Assembly (NCBI GenBank): GCA_002862465.1
Contig: PKDD01000048.1
Location: 1 to 38,059, forward strand
Direction: 5' to 3'
DNA from: Haliea sp.
Lineage (GTDB): Bacteria > Pseudomonadota > Gammaproteobacteria > Pseudomonadales > Halieaceae
DNA length: 38,059 nucleotides
In this document: piece after piece, positions 26,150-34,490 of the stretch
Layout of the letters: the number at the start of each line of letters is the position of its first letter
How positions within the stretch are numbered: position 1 is the stretch's first letter
Notes under the pieces: generated by a model
Seen by the model: only the letters and a program-made list of their open reading frames with translations
Database searches by the model: none
Told to the model about the DNA's origin: nothing
Made by a program: the position numbers and the translations under genes

Positions 26150-27745
26150 ATGAATAGCCAAAAGGCAAATAGTAGGAAAGTTCAGCTATATTTCGACCCT
26201 GCCTTCGCCCTGCCGGCTCTGCTAGAGAAATTTCGTCTCGAACAGGCGGATCAGGTCGCACTAATCGAGGGCGCTCAATCGCGTACATGGGAAGAATCCA
26301 TTAAACGCATTTACCGCATGGCTAATGGCCTTTTAGCGCTGGGTGTTGTGCCTGGCGACCATGTCGCTATGCTGTCGCCAAACAGCATGAACTATTCAGA
26401 AATGTTTGCTGCAACCCTGATTGCCGGCGCCTGTGCGGTACCGATGCAAGGAATGATAACCGAGAAAAGTTTGAATCTTATGCTCCGCGATTGCAATGCA
26501 AAAGCCTTTGTTGTGGCTCGTGATATGGAAGAAATGACACGCGATTTTCTACTTGATTCAGAGCAGATCGTTCCCGGTGGCTTAATTGGATTCGATTTTT
26601 CTAGCGATCAATTTCATGATCTGGATACCTGGCTGATAAAGCAATCAGATGCCACTCCGAACGTGCAGTTGGCCGGTGATGATGAATTCAATATTATCTA
26701 TAGCTCTGGGACAACGGGTATTCCCAAGGGTATTGTTCACAGCCATGAAACCCGACAGGCTTTGGCTACCGGTTTGGTGAGTATGGGCATTACCTCAGAG
26801 GCCATTACGCTAATCGCCACTCCTTTATACTCTAACACGACGATAACGACCTGGTGGCCAACGCTGTGTGCAGGCGGCACACTGGTGATCATGCCAAAGT
26901 TCGATGCTGAGCGCGCGCTGCAGTTGATACAGGAACATAGGGTAACCCATGTGATGCTGGTGCCAGTGCAGTATGATCGGATTATGCGACTGGAAAACTA
27001 TGTTAACTACGACTGTAGCAGTTTACAGGTGAAGTTCAGCACCAGTGCACCGCTGCGTCCTGCGTTGAAGGCCGATGTTATCGATAACTTTGCTGGCGAG
27101 TTGGTTGAATTTTACGGTCTGACTGAGGGGGGTGTTGGCACCATGTTTATCGGTAGCATTGCGAAGCAGCACAACAAACTGGGTTCCGTTGGCCCAACAC
27201 TGCCAGGTTCATTGTTAAAAATTATTGACGAAGTGGGTAATGAGCTTGCGAGCGGCCAAACGGGTGAGATAGTCGGACGGTCCGGCAACATGAGTGATGG
27301 TTATCATAATCGTGAGGTCGCCAGCAGCGAACTGCGGTGGTACGACAGCGACGGTTTGTTGTTTTATAAAAGCGGTGATGTAGGTTACCTGGACGAGGAT
27401 GGCTGGCTCTTCCTATCAGATCGGCGCAAAGATATGATTATCTCTGGTGGCTTCAATGTCTATGCCAATGACATTGAACTGGTATTACTTGAGCATCCAG
27501 ACATACACGAGGCCGCTGTTGTCGCGTTAGCTAGTCGAGACTGGGGTGAAACACCGTTGGCCATCGTGGTGCGGGAGCCCGATGCAAGTAGCGATGCAGA
27601 GACACTTAGAGCGTGGGGGAACAATAGGCTGGGAAAATGGCAGCGCATCAGCCAACTGGTATTTACCGAGGAACTGCCTAAAAGCTCAATTGGCAAGGTT
27701 CTTAAGAAAAACCTACGAGAAATCTATGCGGGTCTAGGAGATTAA
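26150..27745 (+). CDS. AMP-dependent acyl-CoA synthetase
   Basis: A 531-residue class I adenylate-forming enzyme that would activate a carboxylic acid to its CoA thioester via an acyl-AMP. It contains the phosphate loop YSSGTTGIPKG (184-194), the A5 motif FYGLTEGG, the hinge region DRRKDMIISGGFNVYANDIE and the C-terminal catalytic Lys516 (SIGK). The substrate is unknown; neighbours suggest an acid made by the P450/ALDH pathway. The ATG lacks a strong ribosome-binding site. A hairpin with a T-rich tail follows the gene. Confidence 0.9.
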   Translation: MNSQKANSRKVQLYFDPAFALPALLEKFRLEQADQVALIEGAQSRTWEESIKRIYRMANGLLALGVVPGDHVAMLSPNSMNYSEMFAATLIAGACAVPMQGMITEKSLNLMLRDCNAKAFVVARDMEEMTRDFLLDSEQIVPGGLIGFDFSSDQFHDLDTWLIKQSDATPNVQLAGDDEFNIIYSSGTTGIPKGIVHSHETRQALATGLVSMGITSEAITLIATPLYSNTTITTWWPTLCAGGTLVIMPKFDAERALQLIQEHRVTHVMLVPVQYDRIMRLENYVNYDCSSLQVKFSTSAPLRPALKADVIDNFAGELVEFYGLTEGGVGTMFIGSIAKQHNKLGSVGPTLPGSLLKIIDEVGNELASGQTGEIVGRSGNMSDGYHNREVASSELRWYDSDGLLFYKSGDVGYLDEDGWLFLSDRRKDMIISGGFNVYANDIELVLLEHPDIHEAAVVALASRDWGETPLAIVVREPDASSDAETLRAWGNNRLGKWQRISQLVFTEELPKSSIGKVLKKNLREIYAGLGD

Positions 27746-27757
27746 CCGCCTCGGCAT

Positions 27758-27777
27758 AAATAGTGCAGACGCTATTT
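27758..27777 (+). terminator. Probable terminator after the acyl-CoA synthetase
   Basis: An 8-bp stem (AAATAGTG / CGCTATTT, one G-T pair) with loop CAGA is followed by a T-rich stretch, starting 12 nt after the stop. Confidence 0.5.
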
Positions 27778-27785
27778 TGTTGTCC

Positions 27786-27887
27786 TCAATCGCTAACACG
27801 AGCATCTGGCGCTGCAAACTGCGGTGTATCGACGATCTTGGGATGAGAGCGTATTGCCTGATCAAGTAAAACTGCAATATCACCCAT
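27786..27887 (-). other. 33-codon ORF in the acyl-CoA synthetase-transporter gap
   Basis: The 275-nt gap contains a leftward ORF, ATG at 27887 to TGA at 27786, encoding MGDIAVLLDQAIRSHPK and then IVDTPQFAAPDARVSD. Composition is protein-like, but no ribosome-binding site or family match is recognised. It may be a small protein, a remnant of a decayed gene, or chance. Confidence 0.2.
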
Positions 27888-28020
27888 TAATTTCGCCTTT
27901 TTACTGTCGCGCTAGAGCCCTAGCGATACCGCTACCTAACGCAGTGTCTATGGCGTTATGATTAACGTGCAATGAAGTGTGAGTGTGCAGGCATTCTAGG
28001 CAGCTAAGGACAAAGTACTT

Positions 28021-29439
28021 ATGCGATCACTGAACAGCCTTGAAAAATGGTCGTATGCAATTGGCTCTATGCCTTTTGCGGTTAAGGATGCCGCTTTCGT
28101 CAATTTTGTCGTGTTCTATTACACCCAAGTGCAGGGTTTAAGTGGCACTCTGACCGGCCTCGCAATGTTCTTAGCCCTGAGTTGGGATGCCGTTTCTGAT
28201 CCAGTAGTAGGCAGTTGGTCGGACACATTACGCACTCGCTGGGGCAGACGCCATCCTATGCTGGTGGCCGGCAGTATTCCCACGGCACTCCTATTTCTGC
28301 TGTTGTTTGATCCACCGAGTAGTCTGGGCGACATAGGGGTGTTTATGTGGCTGCTGGGCGTATCCATTCTTCTACGTACGTTCCTTACCATCTATATTAT
28401 TCCGCATACGGCTATGGGCGCGGAGTTGTCCACAGACTACGATGAGCGGACTGTGATTGCCAAAGCCAGAGTTACGATGGGCTGGCTGGCTGGAATGGCA
28501 TTACCCGCTATTGGCTTTCTCTTTTTTTTCCAGATGGATCAAGGTACTGATGGCCGGCTTGTGGCAGGTAACTATGTTCACTATGGGATTCTGTCTGCTG
28601 TTCTGGTCGGTGCTACTGCATTATTTTGTATCTGGGGGACGCGGACCGTGATTTCTCGACTGCCTCAATGCAGTTCCAATGCGCCTCCCTTTGACATGGG
28701 GCAGCCCATTCGGGACGTACGGATTGCCTTTGGCAACGCCAACTTTAGGTTGACTACCGGCGCAGGCCTAGCGTTTGGAATGGCCGCGGGGATATACACG
28801 ACACTCTCACTTTATTTAGGCACCTATTTTTGGGAGTTTAGTAGTGACCAACTGGCTGGCATGGTCGTGCCTTCGGCCGTGGCTACGATAATAGCCTTTT
28901 TGGTGTTGGGTCGTCTGGGCCAGTATTACAACAAGCCTACAATGTTGGGCGTTGCCAGTTTGGTTTTGGCGCTTACTAGCGTGTCTTTTATGGGCGCGCG
29001 CTTATTGGGTATTCTCCCTGATAATGGGCACCCCCTAATTTATGTCCTGGCTATCATCAGTATTGGTCTTAGTACCTTTGCGATTGTCACCTTGGGCGTG
29101 GTGTCTGCGTCGCTTGTGGCCGACATTCTTGATGAGCAGGAGCTGAAAACCGAGAGGCGGCAGGAGGGTGTATTTTTTGCCGCCGGTGCCTTTGTGGCCA
29201 AAGCGACCACGGGCCTGGGAGCTCTGATGGCTGGGGTGGTGATTGATCTTGTTGGCATTAAGCCCGAGTCTTTGCCAGGAACAATTGATCCATCAGTATT
29301 GCAATCGCTGGGATTATTCACTGTAGTTCTGACCGGAAGTATGGCCCTTCTCGCCTATATTTTTTTCAGTCGAATCTCTATGACTCGAGAAGATCACATA
29401 AGGGTCAAGCAACGGCTTGCGGAAAGAGCGATGCGCTGA
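28021..29439 (+). CDS. GPH-family (MelB-like) cation symporter, MFS fold
   Basis: A 472-residue inner-membrane transporter with about 12 hydrophobic segments. The family signature is clear near residues 56-79: DAVSDPVVGSWSDTLRTRWG, then RRHP, equivalent to the MelB loop that binds the coupling cation. GPH members classically move sugars with Na+ or H+. This one lies among acyl-CoA synthetases and oxidation genes, so uptake of the pathway's organic substrate is more plausible than sugar uptake; this is inference. It is convergent with the next acyl-CoA synthetase. Confidence 0.9.
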   Translation: MRSLNSLEKWSYAIGSMPFAVKDAAFVNFVVFYYTQVQGLSGTLTGLAMFLALSWDAVSDPVVGSWSDTLRTRWGRRHPMLVAGSIPTALLFLLLFDPPSSLGDIGVFMWLLGVSILLRTFLTIYIIPHTAMGAELSTDYDERTVIAKARVTMGWLAGMALPAIGFLFFFQMDQGTDGRLVAGNYVHYGILSAVLVGATALFCIWGTRTVISRLPQCSSNAPPFDMGQPIRDVRIAFGNANFRLTTGAGLAFGMAAGIYTTLSLYLGTYFWEFSSDQLAGMVVPSAVATIIAFLVLGRLGQYYNKPTMLGVASLVLALTSVSFMGARLLGILPDNGHPLIYVLAIISIGLSTFAIVTLGVVSASLVADILDEQELKTERRQEGVFFAAGAFVAKATTGLGALMAGVVIDLVGIKPESLPGTIDPSVLQSLGLFTVVLTGSMALLAYIFFSRISMTREDHIRVKQRLAERAMR

Positions 29440-29541
29440 GAGCTAGCGCTGTCACCTAAAAAACTGATGTCAAACCAGCCTAAACTGATTGGAAATCTCC
29501 TGCGATTTGAGCGCAATATCTGCCGTCTTTGAATATGCCTT

Positions 29542-31101
29542 CTAAAATGGCGCTGGCGCAGGAAACTGTTTTCGAAGTTCAGGTTTTAGTAACTTTCCTG
29601 ATGGGTTTCGCGGCAGATTTTCGACCAATTCATACAGTTGCGGCACTTTGTAGCTCGCTAGATTTTCCCGACAGTAGGCTTTTAATGACTCTGTGGTAGG
29701 CGAGGCACCCGGTGCCGCGACGATTAGGGCCAAAGGCGTTTCACCCCATTTTTGTGAGGCTATACCAATGACGGCTGCTTCTTGAACGTCCGGGCAAGCG
29801 GCAAGAATATTCTCTAATTCAGCAGGATAGATATTTTCGCCACCCGAAATGATCATGTCCTTCATGCGGTCGCAAACGGTAACAAAACCTTCTTTGTCCC
29901 AGGTGCATATGTCTCCGGTATGCAGCCAGCCATTGATTAGCGTTTCTGCAGTGGCCTGCGGATTGTTCCAGTACTCTTTCATGAGGTGTGGACCACCGAT
30001 CAGTAATTCACCGGCTTGCTCTGACCCCATAGGGATAGTGCTGCCATCAGAGTCAACGATTTTGATTTCGGTGTGCATCTGCGGGCGCCCGCAGGAGCCG
30101 ACTTTGGCTTCGCCGTCTTCGGGCAGTAACAGAGTCCCCGGTCCACAGGACTCTGTGAGGCCATAGGCCTGAAAAATGCTGATACCCAATGCCTGATAAG
30201 CGTGGAGCAGGGAGACCGGGACTGGGGCAGCACCAGTGGCGATCCAGCGCACCGAGGAGATATCGCACTGCTCCCGCTCCGGCGCTGCCAGCATGAATTG
30301 AAGTAGTGCAGGCACTGCCATAAATATCGTGATCTGTTCTTGATCGATACAGCGAAACATCGCCCCGATCTCTAGCTCCCGCATGATGATGCCAGCGCCG
30401 CCGCGATGCACCAGCAGCGAGGTCGGGCTGAGGCAACCAACATGAAACATCGGGAGCGCCAGCAGCCAGCGGTCACCATCGCGCATGTCAGAGGTGCTCA
30501 TGCTAGTTAACTGTGACCAGAGCATGCCGTTATGACTGTGTACCACTCCTTTGGGTCTTCCCGTCGTGCCAGACGTATACATGATAAAGAGGTTATCATC
30601 GTCCCAAGCGCCGACAGGGGGTTCGTCTGTGGGATAAGAGCCAACGAAATGATCATAATCTTTCGCCCAATCTGGATTGCCTGTGTCCCCGTTTTGACGG
30701 CGAATCCATTGTTCAACGGCAAGTGCACCGTGCTCCCCGGCTTGCAGGCTGTTCACCGCTGTATCAAAATCCGAGTCATATAACAGCGCCTTAGCTCCAG
30801 AGTCTTGCAGGATATAACTAATTTCCCCGGCCACAAGGCGCCAGTTCACTGGCACCATCACAGCGCCGATTTTTGCAATTGCGAAATAGGTCTCGACAAA
30901 CTCGATACCGTTCTTAAGCAGGGTGGCCACTCGCTCACCCGGGCGGATGCCGCTGTCTAGAAGCCCCTGCGCCACACGGTTTGCTCGCCCGTTAAGCTCT
31001 GCGAAGGTGAAGCGACGATTGCGCTCGAACTCCACAAAGGCTTCTCGACTGGGGCAAATTTCAGCACGTTTTTTAAGAAACAGTCCAATATTTTTTTTCA
31101 T
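29542..31101 (-). CDS. AMP-dependent acyl-CoA synthetase, FadD-like
   Basis: A second adenylate-forming CoA ligase, 519 residues from the ATG at 31101. An upstream in-frame TTG at 31149 adds 16 residues that do not resemble the family start. Motifs include the phosphate loop MYTSGTTGRPKGVVHSH, YGLTESCGPG, the hinge DRMKDMIISGGENIYPAELE and the terminal catalytic Lys in NPSGKLLK. The sequence resembles fatty-acid/medium-chain CoA ligases more than the synthetase at 26150 does. A GGCCT-AAC-AGGCC inverted repeat lies about 50 nt upstream. Confidence 0.9.
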   Translation of the reverse strand: MKKNIGLFLKKRAEICPSREAFVEFERNRRFTFAELNGRANRVAQGLLDSGIRPGERVATLLKNGIEFVETYFAIAKIGAVMVPVNWRLVAGEISYILQDSGAKALLYDSDFDTAVNSLQAGEHGALAVEQWIRRQNGDTGNPDWAKDYDHFVGSYPTDEPPVGAWDDDNLFIMYTSGTTGRPKGVVHSHNGMLWSQLTSMSTSDMRDGDRWLLALPMFHVGCLSPTSLLVHRGGAGIIMRELEIGAMFRCIDQEQITIFMAVPALLQFMLAAPEREQCDISSVRWIATGAAPVPVSLLHAYQALGISIFQAYGLTESCGPGTLLLPEDGEAKVGSCGRPQMHTEIKIVDSDGSTIPMGSEQAGELLIGGPHLMKEYWNNPQATAETLINGWLHTGDICTWDKEGFVTVCDRMKDMIISGGENIYPAELENILAACPDVQEAAVIGIASQKWGETPLALIVAAPGASPTTESLKAYCRENLASYKVPQLYELVENLPRNPSGKLLKPELRKQFPAPAPF

Positions 31102-31153
31102 GTTGTCGGGTACCGGCGTTGTTTTTCGTGTTGGCTGTATAATATTCAAGGGA

Positions 31154-31166
31154 GGCCTAACAGGCC
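31154..31166. repeat. Inverted repeat upstream of the second acyl-CoA synthetase
   Basis: GGCCT and AGGCC flank AAC. It is in the 289-nt divergent gap between the acyl-CoA synthetase and glsB-like genes and could be an operator or a leader hairpin. The rest of the gap is A/T-rich with no other clear feature. Confidence 0.35.
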
Positions 31167-31390
31167 GCGATAGAGCCCAATAGTACCTGTTCAGACGATG
31201 TTAAGGCGCATTTTGAAACGTTCTTTTATAATATTGTGAAAGAGGTTATGGAGTTGAACTGTGAGCTGATTTAAGCGTTAAATGATTCTCTTTACGAACT
31301 GAGCGATTTTCACTATGCTCGAGCTGAAGGAGCTTATATTACGACAAGGGTAAACGTTTTTTCTATCTAATAATTATACGGAGAATCAAT

Positions 31391-31636
31391 ATGGAAATTC
31401 TAATCGTTCTTGCAATAGGCGCGGTGGCTGGCTGGTTGGGCAGTGTAATAATGACCGGTCAAGGGTTTGGCTTGCTCGCTAACATAGTAATCGGCATCGT
31501 GGGTTCATTTATTGGTAGTTGGTTGCTTGGCTTGGTGGGCATTTATGACGAGGGCTCCCTCCTCGGGACAATCCTGACCGCTACATTTGGAGCGGTCGTA
31601 CTCCTGTTTATTGTCGGAATCATCAAGAAGGCATGA
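31391..31636 (+). CDS. GlsB/YeaQ/YmgE family stress-response membrane protein
   Basis: An 81-residue protein with three hydrophobic segments and the glycine-rich pattern AGWLGSVIMTGQGFGLLANIVIGIVGSFIG typical of transglycosylase-associated (YeaQ-type) inner-membrane proteins. These are induced by stress and have no known enzymatic activity. CGGAGA lies 8 nt before the ATG. It is a single gene, convergent with purT, with a hairpin between them. Confidence 0.9.
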   Translation: MEILIVLAIGAVAGWLGSVIMTGQGFGLLANIVIGIVGSFIGSWLLGLVGIYDEGSLLGTILTATFGAVVLLFIVGIIKKA

Positions 31637-31656
31637 GCACTCGTTTCGCTGGATGT

Positions 31657-31691
31657 CCCGGATATTGCTGGGAACGCAAAAGTTATCCGGG
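31657..31691. terminator. Hairpin between convergent glsB-like gene and purT
   Basis: CCCGGATA (31657-31664) pairs perfectly with TATCCGGG (31684-31691) across a 19-nt loop in the convergent gap. No long T-run follows, so it is a weak bidirectional terminator candidate. Confidence 0.4.
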
Positions 31692-31721
31692 GTGTTTAGC
31701 GTCTATATGCGTGGTGTAGCG

Positions 31722-32906
31722 TCATAGCTTGCGTGTCACTGCAGTTGCACAAGCATTGGCATTATCTCGTGCCTGATCAATTTGAGGAGCGGTCGCCAGC
31801 GCAACCCCCATGCGACGCGAGCCGGCTACTTCGGGTTTGCCAAACAAGCGTAGCTGAGTATTCTTGATCGAAAGCGCTTTTTCAAGGTTGCCAAATTGGA
31901 CATTCTGACTTTCGCCGGACACTAAAATGACGCTTGATGCACTGGGTCCGTATTGCTGGATCTCTGGGATAGGTAAATCTAGTATTGCGCGCGCATGTAA
32001 CGCAAATTCCGATAGATCCTGAGAGACCAGCGTGACCAGCCCGGTATCGTGGGGGCGTGGTGATACCTCGCTAAAAATGACGTTATCTCCCTTAATAAAC
32101 AGCTCCACGCCAAATAGTCCTTTGCCGCCCAACGCGGTGGTGACTTTTTTTGCCACAGCCTGCGCAGCGGATAACGCTGCTACCGTCATTGCTTGTGGTT
32201 GCCAAGATTCCTGATAATCGCCGCCTTCTTGTCTGTGTCCAATAGGAGCACAAAAGGAGGTCCCATCGCGATGTCGCACGGTGAGTAGGGTTATCTCAAA
32301 ATCAAAATCAACAAAGCCCTCTACAATAACCTTGCCTTTACCTGCGCGGCCACCTTCCTGCGCATAGCGCCACGCTGTATCAATGTCTGCCTCACTTTGA
32401 AGCAGAGATTGCCCCTTGCCAGAAGAGCTCATAATGGGTTTGATAACACAGGGTAAGCCAATGTCGTTCACTGCTGCCCGGTATTCTTTTTCATTTTGAG
32501 CGAAACGATATGCGCTGGTTTTCACTCCGAGGTCTTCTGCTGCAAGGCGGCGTATGCCTTCACGGTTCATGGTCAGTTGAGTGGCCTTTGCTGTCGGGAT
32601 AATAGTAAAGCCTTCGCTTTCCAGTTCCGCCAAGGTGTCAGTTGCGATGGCTTCAATTTCAGGCACGACCAGATCGGGCCGTTCTCGTTCAATGACCTCG
32701 CGTAATGCTCTGCCATCCAGCATGTCGACCACGTGAGAGCGGTGAGCGACTTGCATTGCAGGTGCGTCAGCATAACGATCGACTGCGATAACCTCTACAC
32801 CCAGACGCTGTAGCTCAATAGCCACTTCTTTTCCAAGTTCGCCGGCACCGCAAAGGAGAACTTTTTTTGCGGTTTGGCTAAGCGGGGTTCCAATTGTTAC
32901 CGACAT
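31722..32906 (-). CDS. purT: Formate-dependent phosphoribosylglycinamide formyltransferase
   Basis: PurT makes formyl-GAR from GAR, formate and ATP in purine synthesis, an alternative to folate-dependent PurN. The 394 residues have the N-terminal [18 protein letters not shown] segment (about 20-37), [16 protein letters not shown], and the ATP-grasp loop MSSSGKGQS, followed by [16 protein letters not shown]. Length is normal. AAGGA lies 11 nt upstream of the ATG. It is a lone gene unrelated to its catabolic neighbours, with a candidate -10 about 160 nt upstream. Confidence 0.96.
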   Translation of the reverse strand: MSVTIGTPLSQTAKKVLLCGAGELGKEVAIELQRLGVEVIAVDRYADAPAMQVAHRSHVVDMLDGRALREVIERERPDLVVPEIEAIATDTLAELESEGFTIIPTAKATQLTMNREGIRRLAAEDLGVKTSAYRFAQNEKEYRAAVNDIGLPCVIKPIMSSSGKGQSLLQSEADIDTAWRYAQEGGRAGKGKVIVEGFVDFDFEITLLTVRHRDGTSFCAPIGHRQEGGDYQESWQPQAMTVAALSAAQAVAKKVTTALGGKGLFGVELFIKGDNVIFSEVSPRPHDTGLVTLVSQDLSEFALHARAILDLPIPEIQQYGPSASSVILVSGESQNVQFGNLEKALSIKNTQLRLFGKPEVAGSRRMGVALATAPQIDQARDNANACATAVTRKL

Positions 32907-33265
32907 AACTAGGGTCCTTGAGATGTCTAAAATATTTTATGAGGGGCAGTGGTGCCTGACTCATCGTCTGAATTACTGCTTGTGTGAGCGCTACGCACAA
33001 GAGAACAGGGCTGGAACAACCAACACTACCAGCAGTATTCGCAATCTGAGCCGCCGCGAGCACACATTATACACGGTCTGCTGCCAAGGGTTAGCGCACT
33101 CTGCCACTGTGTTTACCCTTCACTCTGGCCGAATATTTTAGGCAGCCGATCCCGCTTTTAGGCGGAGGCAGCTTACTTTCATGTATATAGGCACTACCAA
33201 TCTATGCAATATATTGGCATACTGCGCGCGGTTTTTTCGTGGTCAAAAAAAGAGGTTGCTGAAGT
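32907..33265. other. 359-nt divergent intergenic region, purT and acyl-CoA dehydrogenase
   Basis: This is the only gap over 300 nt. It holds a leftward -10-like TATAAT (33071-33066) about 160 nt before purT, without a clear -35. A hairpin at 32979-33001 (CTTGTGTG / CGCACAAG, loop AGCGCTA, one G-T pair) would lie in the purT leader. On the right are a small CCGC/GCGG hairpin and the palindrome CAATATATTG (33207-33216), 50 nt before the acyl-CoA dehydrogenase start. No riboswitch consensus or convincing small gene is recognised. Confidence 0.5.
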
Positions 33266-34477
33266 ATGAATATAGACTTTTCTGCCGAGGAATTGGCATT
33301 TCAGGGAGAAGTAAGTGCCTTTCTTGCAGCGGAACTCCCTAGTGACATTCGAGACAAGGCGGCAAACAACATAGAGCTGACAAAAGAGAATTTTGTCAGC
33401 TGGCAGAAAATTTTGGCCAAAAAAGGTTGGGCAGCTACTAATTGGCCGGTCGAGTTCGGCGGGACCGGCTGGACGCCCACCCAAAAGTACATTTTTGATA
33501 ATGAATGCGCAAAAGTCGGCGCGCCAGAGGCGATAGCCTTTGGCTTGAAGATGGTTGCCCCAGTTATTTATACCTATGGTAACGACGAACAGAAGCAGCG
33601 GTTTTTGCCCGACATTCTTGCGAGTAATGTCTGGTGGTGTCAGGGATATTCCGAGCCCAATGCGGGGTCTGACTTAGCGTCGTTAAAAACAACAGCAGTG
33701 CGTGACGGTGATGACTTCGTGGTGAATGGCACCAAGACCTGGACAACGCTAGGTCAGCATGCGGATTGGATCTTCTGTTTAGTCCGCACTGGCGCTGCCG
33801 AAGTAAAAAATCAAAATGCCATCTCGTTTTTGTTGATTGATATGAAAACGCCAGGGATTACGCTTTCGCCTATTTATTTGTTAGATGGTTCGCCTGAAGT
33901 AAATGAAGTACATTTTGATAATGTGCGCGTGCCAGCAAAAAACCTGATCGGTGAAGAGGGTAAGGGTTGGACTTACGCCAAGGTGTTACTTACCCATGAG
34001 CGCACTAATATAGCAGGTGTTGCAAAAAGTAAAAAACGCCTGCAAGACTTGAAAGAAAAAGCGATGCAGACTAGTGATGGTCTGTCGGGTGCTAATGCCA
34101 TGCTAAGCGACAATTTTGCCTGGCAGCAAAAAATCGCTGAGTTAGAGATTGAACTGCTAGCTCTTGAGTATACCGAACTTAAAACACTAGCTGACGTAAG
34201 TACGGGGCAGGCGCCTGGTCCTGAATCGTCGATTTTAAAAATTAAAGGCACGGAAATACAACAGAGTATCGACATGCTTAATGTGGAGTTAGCAGGCTAT
34301 TATGCGCTGCCTTTCGTCCGAGATCAGTTTGTGGACGGCTTTGAAGGTGTAGCAATCGGTCCTGACCAAGCTGCTGGCAGTGCGCCAACTTATTTCAACA
34401 ATCGCAAAGCCACTATTTATGGCGGTAGTAACGAAATCCAGACCAATATTATCTGCAAAGCCGTACTCGGCCTTTAA
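33266..34477 (+). CDS. Acyl-CoA dehydrogenase, large subunit (PimC-like)
   Basis: A 403-residue flavoprotein dehydrogenase introducing an alpha,beta double bond in an acyl-CoA. It has NWPVEFGGTGW (59-69), the FAD/substrate segment GYSEPNAGSDLASLKT (127-142) and the C-terminal YGGSNEIQTNI. The usual late Glu is replaced by Gly (YGG), but Glu245 in LLTHERTN sits where isovaleryl-CoA dehydrogenase has its base. Together with the small subunit 13 nt downstream it resembles pimeloyl-CoA dehydrogenase and steroid-side-chain enzymes that work as heterotetramers. The substrate is unknown. Confidence 0.88.
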   Translation: MNIDFSAEELAFQGEVSAFLAAELPSDIRDKAANNIELTKENFVSWQKILAKKGWAATNWPVEFGGTGWTPTQKYIFDNECAKVGAPEAIAFGLKMVAPVIYTYGNDEQKQRFLPDILASNVWWCQGYSEPNAGSDLASLKTTAVRDGDDFVVNGTKTWTTLGQHADWIFCLVRTGAAEVKNQNAISFLLIDMKTPGITLSPIYLLDGSPEVNEVHFDNVRVPAKNLIGEEGKGWTYAKVLLTHERTNIAGVAKSKKRLQDLKEKAMQTSDGLSGANAMLSDNFAWQQKIAELEIELLALEYTELKTLADVSTGQAPGPESSILKIKGTEIQQSIDMLNVELAGYYALPFVRDQFVDGFEGVAIGPDQAAGSAPTYFNNRKATIYGGSNEIQTNIICKAVLGL

Positions 34478-34490
34478 GCGGGGAAAGACA

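Noticed and set aside
28021-29439. Sugar importer
   Set aside because: The family fits, but no sugar metabolism genes are nearby, so only the family is called.
32907-33100. ZTP or other purine-related riboswitch upstream of purT
   Set aside because: The leftward strand was read for the conserved pfl/ZTP and purine motifs and none was recognised.
32923-33141. Plus-strand 72-codon ORF in the purT upstream gap
   Set aside because: No family resemblance or ribosome-binding site; composition looks like chance.
34380-34490. Upstream extension of the small acyl-CoA dehydrogenase
   Set aside because: It lies inside the large-subunit gene in another frame; ATG 34491 gives the usual family N-terminus.
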